A stretch of 64,000 nt of DNA from Aplysia californica (Eukaryota > Mollusca > Gastropoda > Aplysiida > Aplysiidae), in the NCBI RefSeq assembly GCF_000002075.1, contig NW_004797331.1, positions 551,073 to 615,072 on the forward strand, written 5' to 3'. This document shows positions 44,050 through 54,600 of the stretch, in pieces (within the stretch, counting starts at the first letter, position 1; every line of letters starts with the position of its first letter). The notes under the pieces were generated by a model that searched no databases, was not told the origin of the DNA, and saw only the letters and a list, made by a program, of their open reading frames with translations. The position numbers and the translations under genes were made by a program.

Positions 44050-44185
44050 ACTTCCGTAACGAGCGACCACTATAAGACAGCAAAATTGAGGGCTTGGGGT
44101 AGGGGTAAGGTTAGGGTTAGGGGTAGGGTTAGGTCTAGGCCTCTTCTTTATTGTGTTTGATGGGGTGGTCGCTCGTTACGGAAGT
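44050..44185. mobile_element. hairpin MITE (136 bp) with telomere-like core
   Basis: The ends ACTTCCGTAACGAGCGACCA and TGGTCGCTCGTTACGGAAGT are perfect inverted repeats (21 bp with one more base). The core contains a degenerate (TTAGGG)n run at 44095-44133. No target duplication was evident. Confidence 0.8.
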
Positions 44186-45327
44186 TACTCATCCTGCTTT
44201 GGCCGACTTTGGCTTTGATCAGCAGGCAGCAGGGTAAATTCTCGTCTCGTGACAGCCAGTCTTACCGCAGCATGTTGAAGTTTAAATGGGATAGGCCTCT
44301 CCGATCGAACACAACACAGACAACGCTGAGTATTACATCGTGAACGTCGATAGGACCCTGAAATCAATTTAGGAATTTGATATGTTAACTGACTGAATAC
44401 GAGATGATCAACCCTTGCGTGTTAGTAAACAAAGGTTTTGAATATTTCCGCCACAACTTCCTATGACGTAGAACGCATAGGGTGTCAAACTAAAATACAA
44501 GAATCGTTCATTTGTTTCGTTGGTTTCTTCTGCTTTTATGAAACAACAGGGATGATTGGAACTGCTGTATTGCAAAGCTGGGATAATTATCCTTATATAT
44601 TTGTGAACTGTTCTCAGTTAGTTTTAGTAGTGATATAGATATTAAAGGAATATTTTAGATTGTACGAATTCGTCATATTATTATTCTTTAATTCATGTCT
44701 CATGAGCAAACTAAGATTCTTATTTTTAAAGTCTAAAAAGTCTTTTTAGGTCAAAGGTTACTTTTGTTTTTGTTTTGCTTTCTCCTCGTCTCTAACTCTA
44801 CACTCTCTCTTTGGCCTACCGACGCTACGATTTCAGTTGTAGATCTGAGCCTAAAGAGAGACGCTTGTTCAAGAGCAGTGTTGAATTAACGTGGAATGGG
44901 CGGTTTAAAAGTTTGAGGTAAGTGAAGAACAAGAACAAATTCTGAACACTTTTATTACGAAATTCCAATAGTCGAAGATAGATCTAGGGGCGAAGGCTGA
45001 CTTGTTGCAAGTTGTTGTTGTGTGACAGTGGGTAACCAAGTAATACTCAAGTAATCAGTTTGAGTTTGAGACGAAGATCTTGCTGGGGATAAGCCACAAG
45101 CACACCCAAAATTTCCCTCACTTTTTTTTAGCCCAGTTTCATACGCCTGTATCTCGTGCACAGTAAAATAAATTTTCAAAGTAAGTACCGGTAGGTCTAT
45201 AAATCCCTTCAAAACAAAAACAGAGTATAAAATACCCAATCCAACAGAACTAGATATCTAGATATAGATTTATCTAGATTCTAGATCTAAATGGAAGTAA
45301 AAACGAGTTGAAAAATATCAACGGCTG
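44186..45327. other. intergenic sequence, no gene recognised
   Basis: AT-rich with scattered CTAGATCT palindromes (45250-45290). Short frames here have no splice context or family resemblance. The missing 5' exon(s) of the - strand gene could lie here or between 35.2 and 37 kb, but I could not place them. Confidence 0.4.
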
Positions 45328-46142
45328 GATTGTACTTTACCGGACCACCCGTCTTGGCCCGTGATTACTACGCACGCCTAGCCTAACTCATAGTACTGTG
45401 CATGCTGACAAAAGGTAGTTCTGCGGGCGACTTTGCGCACGCACAGCGAAGTCAGCGGCGACTGGCGAGGCGGGGTGAGCGAGAGGTGGTGGTTGAGACT
45501 GGGCAGGGGATTTAACTTTGGTGGACCACCGTGTATCATACCAACTTGTAACCAACAGTGGGGTGGGGGTGGGGGGTTCAGGGGGGCTTGCCCCCCTGGA
45601 AACTATAATAAAGAAAACACACAAAAATGCGAAACAATAACATGAGCGGACAGTCGTGTTTATATATCAATGGGGGAGTTTCAGGGGGGCTAGCCCCCCT
45701 GGCAACAATAATTTAAAGACACTCACACACACATATAAACAATAGCATGATAAGTTGCGAGCAGGGCCAATGGGGTTGCAATTATGCAAATGAGCTCTCG
45801 TGCGCATCTCTAGCCCTCCATTGTACTTTGCCGGACCAGGAGTAGGCCTAGGCCAAGCCAGCAGAGTCGCGAGCAAATAAGAATAGTGGACCACGTGATT
45901 AGATTGACCAATTAGCCTCAAGGTGTCAGGGTCATGGGTCAAAGGGCACAGTGGCACGGTCGTGATGACTGAAAAACCCGGTAAGAGACGTCAGTCGATT
46001 GCTGGCAGTTGAAGAGTGAGGATGTAGAAAACTGAGTAGGAGAGTGAGTAGGGGAGCTCGGAAACGAAGAACAGCGGGCCACTAGGCACCAGGGGCGCCA
46101 CAGCGAAAGTAGTTCCGACCGGTGGTCCGGTAAAGTACAATC
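45328..46142. mobile_element. TIR element (815 bp), family T2, with internal third TIR copy and duplicated block
   Basis: The ends GATTGTACTTTACCGGACCA and TGGTCCGGTAAAGTACAATC are perfect inverted repeats (22 bp). A third TIR copy (ATTGTACTTTGCCGGACCAG) lies at 45819-45840. An approximately 100-bp block beginning CAGGGGGGCTTGCCCCCCTG is directly repeated at 45579 and 45682. No transposase; superfamily not assigned. Confidence 0.85.
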
Positions 46143-47529
46143 TTACCATATCAACCTCAACAAAGCAGCTTATACATCATGCCCGAATAACGTAAAAAGC
46201 ATTGGCTGTCAACAGGGCGACTTCCCTTTTACTGTTTGTACAGTAGATTTATTCGCCTTTCCCTTTTCGCTGCAAACCTATCAATGATGTAGATACTTCC
46301 AGCGTTTCAACAATAGTGCTCTCAACTGACAGAACCATCTTATGCTTCAGTCGGTCTTGTCCCATCGTTGAGCAAGTGTAGTTTTTTACTTGTCGGAGAA
46401 CGCTAAACGTACGCTCGCAATCAACGCTTGTCAATGACACAGTCACAGCAAGTGACAGCACTGTCGCCACCATCGGCATTGTTGTAAGCAAGTCCAGCGA
46501 GTGCATCACAAGCAAAAGGGACGCAGCATCTGTTGCATCACTCAGCGCCGATCTGACGGCAGTGTCATTGTACAGAATCTGCAGCTGACTACACGTTACA
46601 GTGCCTCGAGATCTTTGTCCGTGACTACAGATCGGTACATGTCGTACAAGCTTTGCGAAATGTTGTCCACTGCAGATAAATTTCTGTTCAAGCGATCAAA
46701 ATTCCTTGGGTGAATCAGTTGTACCCACTGATAACTGCCTATGTCCGAGAAGCGGGTCCAGCTCCTTTTTTAAATAATGTGTCTATGATTTCATACCGAA
46801 CTGACTTTAAACATGTTTTTTTATACCATTCGTTCTCCCCACTCGCTGTGTAGCCACTGTCTAGCGTATGACGCATGCAAGGGGCCCGAGAGCGCACAGG
46901 ATGTAAAACTTGCTGTTTCTCTGACTCGGCTATCAGATTATAAATGGAAACTGTCATCACAGCGCATGCCAGACAAACATGTGACATAGTCTTTTATTTT
47001 CAGTTCAACTAAAACAGGATCAATATGTTCTTCCGCTGAAGCATCTTTGCCATCGGATCAGAATGGCTGAAGATTCTTTTAAATGTTTTGAGCAAAAAAA
47101 TGAATTTCTGACGCTGCATGCTCACAGGATGACCTTTGGCTTCAGCCCTGGTGACACCATCATATGATGTGTCCCGTGAAACATTGGTCAACACCTTTAA
47201 AACGTCAGCGTAGGTACCTTCCAAAGCAGCTATTGATTTACCCCTGGAAAGCCAACGAGTTGGGCAAGGACAAGGAGCACTCACTTTAATAGCGATGCTC
47301 TTTTTGGAGAAGATTTGAAAAAGTTACACAAATTTTGTACCTCTCCAAAAAACCTGCAGACATCACGGATTTCATCACAGGCTTTTCTGACGAGAGCCCA
47401 TTTTTATAATGCATAACAATGGGAGAAAGGTGCTCTTGGCCACACATCTTGAATGTGCTTCCTGACTGAATTCTTGTGACTGGACATGTTAGCCGCCCCA
47501 TCGTATGACTGGTTGACAATAAGAGTGTG

Positions 47530-48575
47530 TTAAATAATAAATAATAATAATAATATATAACATTTATATAGCGCATTTCCAAAAAAGTAGCTCAATGCGC
47601 TTTACATTGGAATACCCATTTTTCAAAAACCTTTCTTACTACTTCCTTTCTTCTCATGCAATACACATTAATGCACACGCACACACACACACACACTCAC
47701 ACACAGACTATTTTCATCCAGACATAAGAACTGAACAACTATAATGGAAAATAACGTTAAAAGCTTATGAACGATAGGCCTCTAGGAACAGAAAATATTT
47801 AAGATGTCTTTTGAAGCTATCAAGTGTTTTTATTTGTTTTAGTTTCATTGGTAATCTGTTCCACATAAATGGACCAAGATACGAGAAAGATCTCTCTCCA
47901 TACATGATTTGTATGATTTTACAGATGTCACAAGTATGGTGTTATCGTTTGATGATCTTAGGTTTCTTCCTGGCTTATATATACTGATAAGTTCTTGTAG
48001 ATAAAAAGGAGCAGTTTTATTTACACATTTGAAACACATGACGCAGATTTTAAATATTATTCTTTCTTTTACAGGGAGCCAATGCAGTTCTTTTAATAAT
48101 GGAGTGACATGGTCTCGTTTTTTAGATCTAGTTATCAGTCCAGCGGCATTGTTTTGAATTACTTGTAAACGATTCAAATAATTGTTGTTCAGACCTGCTA
48201 GCAGTGAGTTAGAAGTCTAATCTAGATAGGATAAGAGATGTTACCAGTGTTTTTGTGGTCTCTTCGTTTAAGTACTTTCGAACTAGGCCTATCCTTCTCA
48301 GCTGAAAATAAAGGGATTTGGACAAAGATCCCACAAACGAGCCCATTGATAAGTGGTGGTCAATATATGCACAGAGATTCCTGACAACTTCTTTACTAGA
48401 TGTCATATATAATGAATCAAAGTTGACACGTTCCAGATCTTTATTTAATCGTGGATTTTTTTATAAGAATGATGTCTGTCTTTTCTTCATTTAGTTTCAA
48501 TTTGTTTACTTGTACTGTCATCCACATTTTAATTTCATAAAAACATTGTTTAGTGATAGAAATCATGTTTGGCAG
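47530..48575 (-). mobile_element. CR1/L2-like LINE 3' fragment inserted in the hAT gene
   Basis: Frames VNKLKLNEEKTDIILIKKS, VRNLCAYIDHHLSMGSFVGS with LVTSLILSRLDF, and MNRLQVIQNNAAGLITRSKK with LLKELHWLPVKERIIFKICV are the usual end of a CR1/L2/Rex-type reverse transcriptase. The 3' end reads GCGCTATATAAATGTTATAT with an (ATT)n tail at 47530-47555. A short TGTTAA at both junctions may be the target duplication. It has a few frameshifts. Confidence 0.88.
47680..47708. repeat. (AC)n microsatellite within the LINE 3' UTR
   Basis: ACACACACACACACAC-type run of ~28 bases. Confidence 0.9.
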
Positions 48576-49470
48576 ATGTTTGTTAACAGTAATACCAGTA
48601 TTTTTCAAACTCTTTAGTATCACCGATGACAGGCCTTTAGCTGTTCTATCTTCCGATACATCAACATCTATCAGATGTTCATAAACTTGGGCATTGTGAA
48701 CTTGTAAGTCTAACGCTCAATGTAAGCTGGGCATGATTAGAAATGTCCGTCATTTCATCTGCCATTATTGATATGCACGGTGCACCTGCTATACGAGATT
48801 TAAGTTCTTCAAGGGTAGCATCAAATATGCATTCAATAAGGTAATTCTGAATTTCCTAACTGAGGCTGCTGAATACTGAATTTTCATTCCTCAAAGCGCA
48901 GCACAACTTCTCAGTAGCTGAGATGTGCGAAAACCAGACAAGTAGCTCAATGAAATTTCCACGGTTGTCACTGCTCTTACTTTCTCTGTGACCTCTAAAT
49001 CCAAGTCCTTGACACCCCAGGAAAAGAGCAGCGTCTATGATGGGCAAGCAGTTTGCAATTCTTGCTCACCTCAGCATTATAACGTTCCCTGCTAACACGA
49101 ACGCCCTTGTTCACAGCTTCATCTATTCTTACTTTTCCTAGAATTGTCAGAGAGGCTGCAGCTGCAATATGGTCCACACGTTTTTCATGTTTTCCTATCT
49201 TATTTGTTAAGTTTCCCAAGTCGCTCACACCACTTGTTGTCCACTCATTTATGCCATATTTAAAAAACAAACAAGGAAAACAAAACAACGCTTTCCTGTA
49301 CTCACAACCGCAAAGCTGTGTCCTTTCAAACTGGTCTTGAAACCTACATTGTCTCTATCCAAGAAAGATAAAAATAGAGGTAGGCCTACCTCTTTCCTTA
49401 GCTGACAGCTTTGCTGAAAAGTCAAAGCTTCTTGTTTGAATTAAATGCTTTATTTCCGAAACCATGCACA

Positions 49471-50130
49471 TTTTGCTGAGATTAGCACCGAAGAATTCCT
49501 CTACAATACACGAGAACACTGAAAAGCTTTACCACAAATACAAAAAATTAATTATTAACAGCGATTTTTATGCAAGACAATATCATCATCATTGAGTAAC
49601 TTAACTGTCGAGTCTCAGAGTTGGGAATGAAAATGAAACAAATTCCGAATTCATAATAAACACCTCCCAAAATAATGGAAAAAATGTCTCATTCCATATT
49701 TGTAACTCTGGGCAAAATGCAATTATAATTTTTTGTTCATCTGGGGTGGACATAACGGTTTTAGAGATAAAAAAAAAAAAATTTAACTAAAAATGTGAAT
49801 ACACAAAATGAAAGAACATAGCATTAATATTATTTTAGTAGAAGCTATGATAACAATGCCATTATTAATTTGGTTTCAAATTTGGCAGTCTTGATTTAGC
49901 CTTGCCTTGCCAGAAGTCGGTGCCATAATCACACCATAAGTTTGATTATCGGTGGGAAAAAATCATAGGAAAAAAAAAGCCTGGCCCTCACAGCAGTCAG
50001 GCTTATGCTTGGAGTTAGTCCCCCTCCTCTTTCCAGAATAGACTCGACCAGTTTAATTGTAAGTCTCTATAATCAGTGCTTGTGGCTGCTTTCGGAAGAG
50101 GCCTGAAAGGGGGGAAAGGGTTTAGGTCTA
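49471..50130. other. intergenic sequence, no gene recognised
   Basis: AT-rich. It may include the 5' end of the hAT element, but no inverted repeat was found to close it. Confidence 0.4.
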
Positions 50131-50134
50131 TTTT

Positions 50135-50880
50135 TGGTATTTATGTGGCACTGAGGGCTTCTCGACAAATGTCATTGTCGGCGATTCCTGCCAGTAAGAC
50201 GTCCCAGGAGGCGTCCTCTGTGTTGTCAGCATAGACGGACTTGCCACACTGGCCCTGAGCAGAGACTGTGAATTCACCGGTCTCAGCTTTGACCTTCACC
50301 CTAGCAGTAAATGTACGAAAGTTTTCATCTGGGCTTTGCTTCATCTGCATTAGCTCAGCCCGTAGTACTCCTTTGGCTGTAGGAATGACAGCGAGCTTCC
50401 GCATCGCCTCCAGGACTTCGTTGAGACTGCGAGAGGTGATACCGGGGTCTGCTTTGAGCAGTAGGTCACCCAGAGCTTCACTGGCACCTTGGAAGAGTTG
50501 GGTTGGAGCGGAAGAGTCACTGATTGCAGATCCATTCTTGAAGGCTTCCCATCTCCGGCAAAGGCATTCCATGTTTCTTGGTTGATGCCAATATCAATCC
50601 TTGACTGACCTCTGGGGTTTTGACCCCTTTGAGAAAGCTGCAGTTAGACTAGGGAGAAGGCATGTATGTTCAGCAACGCGGAGACCACTGTGGGGTCCTG
50701 GTCTAGCATTGTATACACGCAGCCAGGTGCAAGGCAAGAGACAAAGACCATTATGGAGGAGAAGCCTTGGTTCGTGGAGTCGGTGGCATGGGCACTTCGG
50801 CACTCAGTACTTCGGCGGTGGCAGAGCAACAAACAGCGGATATACGCGCAGAAAAATGGCGGATTCAGGTTAAACGGAGA
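50135..50880 (-). mobile_element. LTR-retrotransposon gag-like fragment (fossil)
   Basis: The - strand frame at 50141-50572 and the bases just upstream of it resemble the helical capsid portion of gag-like proteins of Ty3/Gypsy-type elements (for example SLNEVLEAMRKLAVIP and MKQSPDENFRTFTARVKV). No protease, reverse transcriptase, or flanking LTR was recognised nearby, so this is a broken, isolated remnant. Family assignment is tentative. Confidence 0.5.
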
Positions 50881-51158
50881 AGCTAACGAAGCTGCTTTGA
50901 TGTCGTCTTGAAGAATGACTCGTCACTTGTCGGATAATGTCAATGAACTTTTAATGATTCAATGAGGGTACAAGTGATGACGACACCAACTGAAATGAAA
51001 TGGAAGACAGTGATAAAGAACAGAATGAAATGATGAGTGATCAAACTGACAAATGAAACTACATGCATGAGTCAAGTCCCCAATGGACACAGAGTGATAA
51101 TGTTGATAGGACATGAACTGAATATGAGTAATACTAATAATACAGCTACAGGGAGGCT

Positions 51159-51178
51159 ATTCAGACTCGAGTCCGAAT
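51159..51178. repeat. palindrome family X, copy 3
   Basis: ATTCAGACTCGAGTCCGAAT, one mismatch from the perfect palindrome, extended by CT/AG on the outside. It stands alone here without the hairpin spacer. Confidence 0.75.
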
Positions 51179-51485
51179 AGCTACTTTGTTATTAAAGCTT
51201 GTGTTCAGAACGATCAAACTGGTTCTGCGGCTTCTTAATGTCAATTCTGAGGTGTAGACCACTTCAAGTGTTTGAAAGAAAAAGATAATTTTATAAATTA
51301 TATTACTGGGTTTTTGCCTCTGTTAGTTCATTGGATCCTAATTGCTTACTTTCAATTTCAAAATAGATGTCATGAAAAAGATTTTTGTTAATAGGCCCTT
51401 GTAGAGTTTTTATTGTTTTAAATTTGAAGATCACTTCTGAGCTGTGGAATTTAGAAAATGTATCTTGTTGCTTAAATTTTTTCAG

Positions 51486-51532
51486 CCTGAGTGGAGGACT
51501 GCTGTGAACAGCCTTTATTATAATAGCAGATC
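51486..51532 (+). promoter_or_regulatory. probable 5' UTR segment of the P450 gene with upstream acceptor
   Basis: TTAAATTTTTTCAG ending at 51485 is a good 3' splice site 47 bases before the ATG, so a non-coding first exon further upstream is likely. The start at 51533 is chosen because it heads the anchor peptide and is the only in-frame ATG after that acceptor. Confidence 0.45.
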
Positions 51533-51643
51533 ATGGTGAAAGCTGAAACAGTCAGGCACACGTTGCCATATGTTGCAGCAGCAGTGGGATCATGGTACTT
51601 TTACAAGTTGTTCATCAGGCCCTTCTTGTCACCTCTGCGGAAG
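51533..51643 (+). CDS. P450 exon 1 (membrane anchor)
   Basis: 37 codons in phase 0, donor AAG|GTAAGT. MVKAETVRHTLPYVAAAVGS continues into a hydrophobic helix and the basic stop-transfer-like end (SPLRK). Confidence 0.9.
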
Positions 51644-54600
51644 GTAAGTTACGAGTATATGTACCATGAAATTACTAAGTGTTTTAATGTTAAAGACATA
51701 AAATTAACATTCCACCATTATTTTTTTTTCAGTGATCATGGAATGGATGTTTCTTATATTTGTGGAAGTTGTGCATGTTAATTTTATATGTTTAATAAAC
51801 TGAATGATGGAGGCTTAGCTGACAAATGGTGAGATATACAAAAAATGATGACACCATGATCACCAACCACTAGTCATATATAAATTTATTGTTTTATAAC
51901 TCTTTCCTCGGTGATCTAAAAAGTAAATGTTGTTTCCATCTTTGTATTCATTCTTTTAACTCTGTTAAGGCACTCATGGAGTGGAGTCAAGCATTATTTA
52001 TATGGACAACCTGTACTTGTTTCAAGGGATGACACCTGATTGTTTTTATCTAATATATGCATGAAAATGATGGACCTCGGGATACACAGGAAACTTTATA
52101 AATGGATCTAGTTTTTCCTAGCGTAGCGAATCGAAACAAAGGTGAACACTGCCCACTCGTCAAGAGAAGTACTCGAGGAAGGCCAACCCCAAAGTTCCTG
52201 TCTGAGTTGCACTTTGTTCCTAATCTTCTTTTATTGATGTGACGAACGTGCTGAAATCAGAAAAGACTCTCTGCGCTGATGATCTTGCTCTCTGGCAAAC
52301 ACATCACAGCACGGTTGTAGGAGCAGGAAAATTAAATGAAGACATCAAGAGGCTCCACAATTATTATCAGAAATGGAAGCTCAAAATACACTGCACAAAA
52401 ACAGTATACACCATCTTTACAAAGAGCCATAAAACAGCCAAAGAAAAACTCCAACTGAAGATAGGAAATGAAAATCTCCCCGAAGAAGAACAATCAACGT
52501 ACCTAGGAGTCAAACTTGACCAAAGTCTAAGAATGAAAAGCCAAGTGGAGAGCATAAAGAACAAGGCGAAAAGAAGACTCCAACTTTTAAAGAAACTCGC
52601 AAGCAGTCCATGGGGATCAGACAAACAAACTCTGAGAGCTCTGTACCTCGGTTATGTCCGATCTTCCCTGGAATACAGCAATAGCCTAATCACTATGTGT
52701 AGTGCAACTACTTGCAATACCCTTGAGAAGGTCCAAAATAATGCTCTTCGTTTCATAAACGGTGGCATGAGATCTACACCTACCTCCGCATGTGAAATTC
52801 GTTCAAATGTTGAACCCCTGGGAATTCGCAGAGATAGAGCAGATTTGGAGTTCCATGAAAGAACCAAAAGAATGTGCCCCAACCACCCAAACTGGAAATT
52901 AGTAGAAAAATGGAAACCAAAGATGCGACTTCAACAAAAATCAATCATGCATTGCATCACAGAACTAATGGAGAGCCACCATCTACCACAAGACAGAAGA
53001 GAAACCAAAGGAGTCAACCAAAACATCCCTCCCCACATTTCTATGGAAAAGCAATCATTACAACATCTCTCAGAGACAATAGCGCAAAATCTTCAGACCC
53101 AGTGAAGTTGATGCTTGCATCACATCAAACGATCAACAGCTATTCAGATGACTGGATACACAATCTATACAGATGGCTCAGTATTCAAAGGCACAACCAA
53201 AGCTGGATATGGAATACTAATACAGTACCCAGATGGAAGTTCCAATGAGATCTCCTCTGCCTGTGGAGAGAAATGCAAAAACTATGATGCAGAAATGATA
53301 GCAATTGAAACAGCACTATACCATCTCCGCACAGTTTTTGACTCTCATCCAAACAAAACAAAGAGTGTAGTGATCTTCACTGACTCACTATCACTTTGCA
53401 AGCAATAGAAAATGACCGTCATCTAAACGAAGACTTGACACATGTACTGTTTGGCTCCCATCACCTGATAACATCCTGTGGCATCAACCTGGTGATGCAG
53501 TGGATTCCCGGACACTCAAACATACCTGGAAATGACAGAGCAGACACACTTGCCAAAAGGGGATCTAGACAGGAACAACCCAACGTTCCAACTTCATACA
53601 ATACTGCAAAACAAATCATTAAAAGCAACAGCAAACACGATTGGATGAACAGATGGGCCTTGGGAAAGACAGGAAGAGCAGTTTTCAAACATATGACTAC
53701 AACAAAACGAAATGACAATATCACCCACCTACAGAGAAAGAAACAGATCACGATCTTCCGCCTACGAACAGAACATATACAGCTCAACTTTCACTTGAAC
53801 AGAATAAAACCAGAACTTCCCCCAATGTGTCCTTTGTGTGACTATGCATGTGAGACGGTGGAACATCACCTTTTCCACTGTACAGCCCTAAATGACATCA
53901 GAGCTACACTTCTCCCTCCGAGACCTAACTTTGACAACACACTCTACGGAACATTACAGCAACTGCAGCAAACCTGCACTTGTTACTACATGGCATTGGA
54001 CAGAAGGGCGAGAGCCCAGATGTTGCTGGATGAATAACAACAACAACAACAACATTTAATATATGCTTATAATAGTTTTTGTTTACAAAAGGAGTATGTG
54101 TGAAACTTATCAACAATACATTTGAAAAAAATAAAATGTCTGTTGTGTGAAAAGCACAACGAAAATTAAAAGGAAAACGTTACTGGTCTGAAGTAGAAAA
54201 AAAAAGTGTAATAACCTAGAAACAGCCTTAAGGATTTGTTTTTGTTGCAGATGCCTGGAAGACCTTACAAACCTTTGATTGGTAACATGTTCGAAGCTCT
54301 TAAGGAAGAAGCCTTGAATAGCACTATCAGGCAAGTAGAAAAAAATGTCTAGCCTTTTTCTGTCAAAATAGATATAAGAATTAAAAAATCATCAGATTGT
54401 TTGGCAATGTTATGAATCAAGCATTCATTAATGTACTTTTTCTTTCTTTTGGATAAATTCAGTGGATAATTATATTGTCGCAGAAGATAATAATAACAGC
54501 AAAATGGATAACGACATACTTAAAATTAGTCTTGCTTTGTTGATGTGTGAACTTAGAAAATGCATAGTATAAAACCTTTTCATGAGAACAGAATGTTGGG

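Larger units (their letters stand above)
46249..49470 (-). mobile_element. decayed hAT-type transposase gene (ZMYM1/DUF4371-like), split by a LINE
   Basis: In order on the - strand: ALFCFPCLFFKYG and NLTNKIGKHEKRVDHIAAAA (TTF-type zinc finger), CRGHRESKSSDNRGNFIELL-type region near 48990, APCISIMADEMTDISNHAQL (catalytic-core DE.TD.S), VDVSEDRTAKGLSSVILKSL, then the LINE at 47530-48575, then NQSYDGAANMSSHKNSVRKH, CPCPTRWLSRGKSIAALEGT and finally the hAT dimerisation domain SVDCERTFSVLRQVKNYTCS near 46400. Several frameshifts and stops (about 49040, 48860, 48690, 47280, 47000-46520) show that it is dead. Terminal repeats were not identified. Confidence 0.88.

Noticed and set aside
44095-44133. 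Telomeric repeat suggesting a chromosome end or fusion point
   Set aside because: Only a few degenerate TTAGGG units, enclosed by perfect inverted repeats of a small element.
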